From contig NZ_CP017705.1 of NCBI RefSeq assembly GCF_002706795.1, positions 4,253,501 to 4,317,500 on the forward strand: 64,000 nucleotides of DNA, written 5' to 3'. Positions 58,848 through 64,000 of this stretch are shown here, piece by piece. Made by a program: the position numbers and the translations under genes. Numbering within the stretch: position 1 is the stretch's first letter; each line of letters opens with the position of its first letter. The notes beneath the pieces were generated by a model. It saw only the letters and a list, made by a program, of their open reading frames with translations, did no database searches and was not told the origin of the DNA. The DNA is from Brevibacillus laterosporus DSM 25 (GTDB lineage: Bacteria; Bacillota; Bacilli; Brevibacillales; Brevibacillaceae).

Positions 58848-60336
58848 AGAAATATTGTATGGTGTAGTACCAGCGGTTATCGTATTCTTGTTGTTTTTGG
58901 GCATTAATATTGGGCCATTTTTGCTGTTTGGGGCCATTTTAGCAGGTACATACTTGTTGTTTTCCAAACAAGGTGGCATGCAGATTGGTTCTGGTAAAAG
59001 CAAAAGTGGCAGTCAAGTTGTGAAGAAATCCAATATTACATTTGCCGATATCGGAGGACAGCAACGTGCAAAAAAAGAAATAAAGGAAGCTTTAGATTTT
59101 TTGTTGCATAAGGATGCGATTGCCCAATACGGAATTCGTCCCTTAAAGGGTGTACTGTTAACGGGACCACCTGGAACAGGTAAAACATTAATGGCAAAAG
59201 CTGCCGCTAATTACACGAACTCTGCGTTTGTTGCTGCATCTGGCTCACAATTTGTGGAGATGTACGTAGGGGTTGGGGCGCAGCGTGTACGTGAATTATT
59301 TAAAGAAGTACGCGCATTAGCTGAGAAAAGCAATCAAGATAGTGGGATTATTTTTATTGACGAAATCGACGTTATCGGAGGAAAACGCGATGGTCAACAA
59401 CAACGAGAATATGATCAAACCTTAAACCAACTGTTAACCGAAATGGACGGTATGGCAACAAGTGAAAAACCACGCATACTCATAATGGCTGCAACGAACC
59501 GGAAAGATATACTGGATGCGGCATTATTGCGTCCTGGTCGTTTTGATCGACACATTCAGGTTGATTTACCAGATAAACCAGCTCGTGAACAAATTTTAAC
59601 CATACACACAGAAAATAAACCACTTGCACTTGACGTAAAATTGGAAAAAGTGGCACAAGAAACATTTGGTTTCTCCGGTGCCCAACTAGAAAGTGTTTGC
59701 AACGAAGCTGCTATTTATGCGATGCGTGACAAAACTGAAAAAGTGATGCAAAGTCACTTTTCACTTGCTATAGACAAGGTTATGATGGGGGAAATGACCG
59801 ATCGTGAAGCCCCTCAGACTGAAAAAGAACGGGTAGCGATTCACGAATTGGGACATGCTATCGTGAGTGAACGAGTACGTCCTGGTTCCGTGTCTCAGGT
59901 AACCTTAACACCTCGTGGACAAGCATTAGGCTATGTTCGTCAAAACCCGATGGATGATCACTATCTTTATACGCGTGAGTATATGGAAGGGCAGATTATG
60001 GTTTGCCTTGCGGGCGCAGTTTCAGAAGAAATTTATTATGGTGGACGTAGTACAGGATCTAAAAATGATTTTGAACAAGCACTACAAATGGCCCAAGAAA
60101 TTGTTCAAAGTGGTATGTCGAAACTAGGGATTATTAATATGCAATATGTAGATAAAAATGCAGTGCATCAAGAAGTACATGCTATTATTGAAGGATTGCT
60201 TGAAAAAACGCGGTCTTTGTTGAGCGAACATGATACCGTTTATCGCTATAGTCTACAGGTGCTGTTGGAGGCTGAAGTGTTAAGTGGTGATCAGTTTCGT
60301 GAAAAGCTGGCCGAAATAGATATGGTAGTAGCGTAA
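58840..60336 (+). CDS. Short FtsH-like membrane AAA metalloprotease
   Basis: The 498-aa protein has two close N-terminal membrane segments (GVVPAVIVFLLFLGINIGPFLLFGAILAGTY region, residues 8-40) with almost nothing between them. The AAA module has Walker A G109PPGTGKT116, Walker B IIFIDEID and the second region LLRPGRFDRHI. The M41 protease domain has the zinc motif H335ELGH339 (HEAGH is usual) and the third ligand in STGSKNDFEQA. Canonical FtsH is about 640 aa and has an extracytoplasmic domain that is absent here. The start could instead be ATG at 58783, inside the upstream gene; GTG at 58840 has GCGAGG at 9 nt. Confidence 0.85.
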   Translation: MGREILYGVVPAVIVFLLFLGINIGPFLLFGAILAGTYLLFSKQGGMQIGSGKSKSGSQVVKKSNITFADIGGQQRAKKEIKEALDFLLHKDAIAQYGIRPLKGVLLTGPPGTGKTLMAKAAANYTNSAFVAASGSQFVEMYVGVGAQRVRELFKEVRALAEKSNQDSGIIFIDEIDVIGGKRDGQQQREYDQTLNQLLTEMDGMATSEKPRILIMAATNRKDILDAALLRPGRFDRHIQVDLPDKPAREQILTIHTENKPLALDVKLEKVAQETFGFSGAQLESVCNEAAIYAMRDKTEKVMQSHFSLAIDKVMMGEMTDREAPQTEKERVAIHELGHAIVSERVRPGSVSQVTLTPRGQALGYVRQNPMDDHYLYTREYMEGQIMVCLAGAVSEEIYYGGRSTGSKNDFEQALQMAQEIVQSGMSKLGIINMQYVDKNAVHQEVHAIIEGLLEKTRSLLSEHDTVYRYSLQVLLEAEVLSGDQFREKLAEIDMVVA

Positions 60337-60338
60337 CG

Positions 60339-60369
60339 ACCGATGGAGTGTTCTATCGGTTTTTCTTTT
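60339..60369 (+). terminator. Intrinsic terminator after the FtsH-like gene
   Basis: ACCGAT and ATCGGT pair around a 10-nt loop, followed by TTTTTCTTTT. Confidence 0.75.
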
Positions 60370-60450
60370 GTTGACAACAAAAAAAGAATAGTCATGTTTC
60401 TCTTTCCTACATACAATATCGTATTGAAGACAAAAGGAAAGGAAAAGAAT

Positions 60451-61497
60451 ATGGCTAAACAAAACCTACAAAAGCAAAATATTAAAAATAGGCAAAAAAA
60501 GTCGAAAAAGAAAAACCAAGCTCTGCAAGAGCTAGATGCGTTGGAAACAGCATTGGTTAATAATTGGATTGATGATAGTTCCGATTTTTACATCCAGGAA
60601 GAAGAGACTTCTATACCTCAGTCAGCAAATGAGGTGGAAACGTTGTTACAGGAGTCTTCCCAACAGGAAATGGAAATCAGTAAACCTAATCGCCCCCAGC
60701 CAAAAAAGCGAAAACAACGAAGTCGTCGGAAGCCAAAACGATCTTCTTCACCCTCCTCTAAGCGAAAATCGACATATCCAGCACTTAAATTAGTAGGGTC
60801 AACAAATATTCCACAAAGTCAGCGGCATTTTATTACAAAATGGACAGAAGAAGAAAAAAGTCCTAATGAAGAGACTGGATATTCTGGAGTACCATCCTAC
60901 TATGAAGAGAGCGGTAGCAGGTCTGTTGCTTTAGAAGCTAGAGAAAGTGATGAATTTTATCCCGATCTTCCCCATCATGTTGCCCAATTTATATGTACAA
61001 TGCCAGGTGTTTTCGGATTGACCGATCAGCATTTGCAACCATTGTCCGAACTCACTCGACATTTGCAAGATTTTTTAATTACTGAGAAAAAAATTGATGA
61101 GCAAATGGAATCAAATAAAACAGACGTTTCCATTATAGAAGATAAACAAGCTAACAATATTCAAAGTAATCATTCTCAGGTATCGTTGGTTCCTACACCA
61201 AATCAGCTGGAAACTATAAAATTACAACAAGTTGGAAAAGAGAGCTTTACGTTACAACAAGGTCGTGTGAGAACAAAATTGACAATCGATTTAACAGAAC
61301 CATTTCAAGAGATGAAGTATGTATTTATGGCAACCACTAACGTACCGTTTTGTTTTGCTGTTGTAGAGAAGAAAGAGTCAAATAGAGTGACCATTGAAAT
61401 AATTCGCCAAATTGCTAATCGAGAGATATCTGGACAGGTAGAATGGATCGCGGTTGGTGAAAAGGTGGAAAATCAGGTAGTTCAAGATATTGGATAA
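60451..61497 (+). CDS. Lys-rich uncharacterised protein, possibly spore-associated
   Basis: The 348-aa protein has a Lys/Gln-rich N-terminus (NLQKQNIKNRQKKSKKKNQ), an acidic patch, a very basic Lys/Arg/Ser tract (about residues 85-110, KKRKQRSRRKPKRSSSPSSK), and a structured C-terminal domain (LTIDLTEPFQEMKYVFMATT, FAVVEKKESNRVTIEI, GQVEWIAVGEK) that looks like a small beta-sandwich. ATG at 60451 follows AAAGGAAAGG; the frame to 60343 overlaps the terminator. The composition resembles Bacillus coat proteins such as CotG-like basic proteins, but this is composition only. It converges on the kinase gene. Confidence 0.65.
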   Translation: MAKQNLQKQNIKNRQKKSKKKNQALQELDALETALVNNWIDDSSDFYIQEEETSIPQSANEVETLLQESSQQEMEISKPNRPQPKKRKQRSRRKPKRSSSPSSKRKSTYPALKLVGSTNIPQSQRHFITKWTEEEKSPNEETGYSGVPSYYEESGSRSVALEARESDEFYPDLPHHVAQFICTMPGVFGLTDQHLQPLSELTRHLQDFLITEKKIDEQMESNKTDVSIIEDKQANNIQSNHSQVSLVPTPNQLETIKLQQVGKESFTLQQGRVRTKLTIDLTEPFQEMKYVFMATTNVPFCFAVVEKKESNRVTIEIIRQIANREISGQVEWIAVGEKVENQVVQDIG

Positions 61498-61539
61498 GAA
61501 ATAAATAAGGAAAACGAAGAATTTGAAGATATGAACAAC

Positions 61540-61567
61540 AGAAACACCATGGATCCATGGTGTTTCT
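61540..61567. terminator. 28-bp perfect palindrome, bidirectional terminator between convergent genes
   Basis: The perfect inverted repeat is centred on GGATCC, with arms AGAAACACCATGGA and TCCATGGTGTTTCT. It lies between the ends of the Lys-rich gene and the minus-strand kinase gene. T-rich tracts inside the arms serve both strands. Confidence 0.75.
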
Positions 61568-61576
61568 CATCTATTT

Positions 61577-62347
61577 TTACAATTGGTTTTTACTAGGAAG
61601 ATAAATTTCATGATAAAACAAGCGCATTAATGTCTGAAGGTGCTTTTGTTTTCTTTTAACCAGAGTGTTTACCAGCTCTTTTTTTTCCGCATCTGTTACG
61701 GGCCACGAAGCTGGTAGCGTATGAACAACTTCTTCGATTAGCATGGATGGAATGGAATGAACTATCTCCAAAGCGTCCCAGAATTCTCGCTCATTACTGA
61801 CATGCTTTGCAAGCATCATATGAATCGAACTTTTTAATAACCGAATGGGTAATCGTTGCAAAGTATTGGTATTCCAATTAGGAGACCCTAAGATTTCAGC
61901 TTGATCGATAAACCACAGCCTAGCAAAACCATCTGCTTCATCTGTAAGGAGTACGTTTTTTTTTGTCCTGTCAACATTGCATAGCCAGTAATCAAACACA
62001 ATGAGCGGAGCAATGACTTCCGGATTAGATAGCTTCTCTGGTAAAGGTTGATGCATCACATTCACAGCGTTAGGAATGTAGCTAGATGCAAACTGTTCAG
62101 GTGTGTAGAGGAGCGGATCTAGAGATGCTTGTTGTTCATAAAAAGGTTGAGGAAGATGAATAATTGAAGATCTAGGAATAGGTAGTTGTAAAAAACGAGC
62201 AAAACAATAACCGATCCACTCATTAAGTAACGTTTTATCAAAGCCGGGTGTCACTGCTTTGACTACGTACTTCTGTCCGTCTTCGCCTGTGATAAGATGA
62301 GCAAGCGATTTACCTTCCAACTGACGATGGAAACGCAATTGGCTCAT
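61577..62347 (-). CDS. HipA-like kinase
   Basis: The 256-aa protein matches the short HipA-like (PF20613-type) kinase family: KYVVKAVTPGFDKTLLNEWIG holds the nucleotide-binding lysine, and FDYWLCNVDRTKKNVLL with LWFIDQAEIL gives the catalytic Asp and the metal-binding Asn and Asp. No HipB-like antitoxin is next to it. The start ATG at 62347 overlaps the stop of the glycosyltransferase gene by 4 bp and uses AAGGAGGGGAG in its end. Substrate unknown. A link to spore coat through a kinase/GT pair is considered because of the cotS-cotSA parallel. Confidence 0.75.
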   Translation of the reverse strand: MSQLRFHRQLEGKSLAHLITGEDGQKYVVKAVTPGFDKTLLNEWIGYCFARFLQLPIPRSSIIHLPQPFYEQQASLDPLLYTPEQFASSYIPNAVNVMHQPLPEKLSNPEVIAPLIVFDYWLCNVDRTKKNVLLTDEADGFARLWFIDQAEILGSPNWNTNTLQRLPIRLLKSSIHMMLAKHVSNEREFWDALEIVHSIPSMLIEEVVHTLPASWPVTDAEKKELVNTLVKRKQKHLQTLMRLFYHEIYLPSKNQL

Positions 62348-63441
62348 GAATCGCTCCCCTCCTTTTTCACCACTCGATGTAGGAAATCAACATATTGTTT
62401 TGCACAGATCGTGATATCAAAATGAGTAGCTACACGTTCGATACATGCTTGAGACATGGCTTGATACATTTCATGTGAATCGAGCAAGCGATACAATTGA
62501 TTGACAGCGCCACGAACATGATTTTCTTGATAGAGCCGACCATTCTCCCCATGTTTGATAATTTCAGGTATGGAAGAAACACTAGCAGCTATAACAGGTA
62601 CACCACAAGCCATGGATTCAATAAAGGTATTTCCAAAGGACTCTGCTCTTGTTGTTGCAAGCGTACAACCTCCAGATTCCAGAATGCGTGAATACACATA
62701 AGGCATGTGTTGATAAGGAACAATAGGGAACCACCTTACGATGTCAGTTAGCTCTTTTTCGTACCATTTAGTCCAAAATTTTTCCTTCTGCACACTTTTA
62801 TTACCACCGATAATCCAGAATTCGATGTCGTTTCTCTCTGTTTTCACTAATTTGGCGATTTTAAGCAACATATGCCAATTTTTCCGTTTGTCTAAACGGC
62901 CGATCCAACCCACGATTTTTTTAAAATTAGGTCGAGTAAGAAAGGGGAGCTTGGTGCTAGCTTCTGAAGAAACTGGCTGAAACAAATCGGTATCAACGCC
63001 ATTATGGATTACGGTAATGGGAGCTGAGTTACATAGAATGGAAACCACTCTTTTTTGGTAGGAGGAGGGCACGATAATTTGAACTGGCTGAATACCTTGG
63101 AAGTTAGAAAGATGGGGGGATAGCTTAATAATCTCGGGAGTACGTGCTTCTACAATAACTGGTCCAGTATACTGTGCCGTTTTTAACCAACGATATGCTT
63201 CCTTGGTATCAACAACAACAATCGCGTCATAATGATTGTCTCTGATAATTTTAATGCTTTCGTTACTGTCTGCTGTAAGATATACCCGAGCAACATCCTG
63301 CATCATGTGCATGCCACCGAGATCGGATGTGTATAAGAATTCAGTTTCGATACCATATTTCTTGAAAAACATAGCACGATTGCGCCATCCAGCATTTACG
63401 CCACCAACGGTCAAAAGGCGCCAAATGACTAATATTTTCAT
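62344..63441 (-). CDS. GT4-family glycosyltransferase
   Basis: The 365-aa protein is a GT-B glycosyltransferase. The N-terminal half opens MKILVIWRLLTVGGVNAGWR; the donor-binding half has FKKIVGWIGRLDKRKNWHML and the E-x7-E signature ESFGNTFIESMACGVPVIA. The start at 63441 has AAGGTGGG at good spacing; the longer frame to 63510 has none. It overlaps the HipA-like kinase gene, so the two work in one operon. Acceptor unknown; spore coat glycosylation (as for CotSA) is possible by analogy. Confidence 0.85.
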   Translation of the reverse strand: MKILVIWRLLTVGGVNAGWRNRAMFFKKYGIETEFLYTSDLGGMHMMQDVARVYLTADSNESIKIIRDNHYDAIVVVDTKEAYRWLKTAQYTGPVIVEARTPEIIKLSPHLSNFQGIQPVQIIVPSSYQKRVVSILCNSAPITVIHNGVDTDLFQPVSSEASTKLPFLTRPNFKKIVGWIGRLDKRKNWHMLLKIAKLVKTERNDIEFWIIGGNKSVQKEKFWTKWYEKELTDIVRWFPIVPYQHMPYVYSRILESGGCTLATTRAESFGNTFIESMACGVPVIAASVSSIPEIIKHGENGRLYQENHVRGAVNQLYRLLDSHEMYQAMSQACIERVATHFDITICAKQYVDFLHRVVKKEGSDS

Positions 63442-63481
63442 ATTCTGACCCACCTTGGTGTGTACGTATTCCGTAAAAAGA

Positions 63482-63919
63482 TTAAAGCTTTGTAAATAAG
63501 ACCACAACATTGCTCTGGTTCTGGTTCTCTAAGATTGGTTTGGAATAAGATTGTTTTGATGGTCTGTTATTTTGGATGGTAAAGACATATTTATTTTGAG
63601 AACCATGCTTTTTGCCCGTAGAGGGTTGTTCTTTTTGCTCTAGGTAAGATGGTTCATGGAAGAAAGCAAAATGTTTCGATCGAATATGTTGATCCGATAG
63701 TATTTTTTCTGTTTCTTCTTTGTGAATTTTACGTACCATACTTTCGAGCTTCCATTCAAAAACGGCTGGATCATGAATGGATAGTAGAGGACGAGTTGCG
63801 TCACTTGCGATATTTTCGACATTTTGTAGTTGCTCTTGGGAAATGACTCCATGAATATAACGAGCCAAATTGTCCATTTCGCGATATTGCTTCCACTCTT
63901 TATAAAGCTCAGGTGCCAT
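63482..63919 (-). CDS. Uncharacterised protein upstream of the glycosyltransferase
   Basis: The 145-aa product starts MAPELYKEWKQYREMDNLAR and ends with a polar, Asn/Gln/Ser-rich tail (QNKYVFTIQNNRPSKQSYSK). No membrane segment, signal or known domain is seen. An in-frame stop lies just upstream of the ATG, and the ribosome binding site is weak, so the start is uncertain. It lies 40 bp before the glycosyltransferase gene and may be its operon partner. A further ORF in another frame (63640-63852) is a shadow. Confidence 0.5.
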   Translation of the reverse strand: MAPELYKEWKQYREMDNLARYIHGVISQEQLQNVENIASDATRPLLSIHDPAVFEWKLESMVRKIHKEETEKILSDQHIRSKHFAFFHEPSYLEQKEQPSTGKKHGSQNKYVFTIQNNRPSKQSYSKPILENQNQSNVVVLFTKL

Positions 63920-64000
63920 TTTTTTTACGTGGGTAAGAAAAAGAATAGAGATTTTAGTACCAAGACTGGTAAGTAATTTTCGCGGATAGGGATAGGTTCG
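63920..64000. other. Right edge, no gene seen
   Basis: The last 81 bp hold no open reading frame with a ribosome binding site. On the minus strand it is the A/T-rich leader of the gene ending at 63482. Confidence 0.4.

Noticed and set aside
1-64000. CRISPR arrays, insertion sequences, prophage, tRNA or rRNA genes
   Set aside because: No regular spaced repeats, transposase or integrase motifs, or tRNA/rRNA consensus segments were seen on either strand.

Overview
The window reads as core chromosome of a low-GC, spore-forming Bacillales bacterium. It is most like Brevibacillus or a close Paenibacillaceae relative, but I judge this from gene order and protein sequence without a database search. 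Gene order over most of the window follows the Bacillus subtilis hep-aro-trp supraoperon and the ypiA-qcr-ypj-dapB-bsh-cca-birA-pan-dinG-ypmB block. No rRNA, tRNA, CRISPR array, insertion sequence or prophage was seen. Almost every gene is on the + strand. Exceptions are a YitT-family gene (about 40 kb), a 59-codon gene (56.6-56.8 kb) and three genes at the right edge.

Left edge (1-8.1 kb): the 3' end of a PTS-type regulator and a 56-aa protein lead into a complete acetoin/2-oxoacid dehydrogenase operon (acoABC plus E3). Its leader has a promoter, two copies of a 13-bp repeat and an intrinsic terminator. A SorC-family regulator and two small uncharacterised genes follow.

8.2-13.1 kb: heptaprenyl diphosphate synthase (hepS, hepT) flanks menG, a UbiA prenyltransferase, UbiX and MqnA (chorismate dehydratase). 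This points to menaquinone synthesis by the futalosine route. ndk, cheR and a 55-aa protein follow. Then comes the aromatic block aroC-aroB-aroH / trpEDCFBA-hisC / tyrA-aroA. The trp leader carries a long array of 5-nt-phased (G/T)AG triplets before an intrinsic terminator, the signature of TRAP attenuation, although mtrB is not at its usual place next to hepS.

28-35 kb: a LiaF-like/DUF4097 membrane protein; a consensus promoter followed about 90 nt later by a strong terminator with no ORF (candidate small RNA); an amidohydrolase that has lost its HxH metal motif; an ECF sigma/anti-sigma pair; then ypiA-, IDEAL- and ypiF-type genes with one unknown gene inserted.

35-58 kb: qcrABC (menaquinol:cytochrome c reductase), ypjA, ypjB, a divergent YitT gene, mazG, dapB, mgsA, bshB1, bshA (bacillithiol), cca, birA, panBCD with a structured leader, a TPR protein, dinG, a degenerate secreted metallo-beta-lactamase-fold protein, rex, an MTA/SAH deaminase and ypmB. 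Two GTG-start genes (ypjB and the TPR gene) have their Shine-Dalgarno sequences buried in hairpins.

58-64 kb: membrane-anchored small proteins overlap a short FtsH-like protease that lacks the extracytoplasmic domain. A Lys-rich, coat-like protein converges on a minus-strand unit of an unknown gene, a GT4 glycosyltransferase and a HipA-like kinase. That pairing recalls the spore-coat cotSA-cotS layout.
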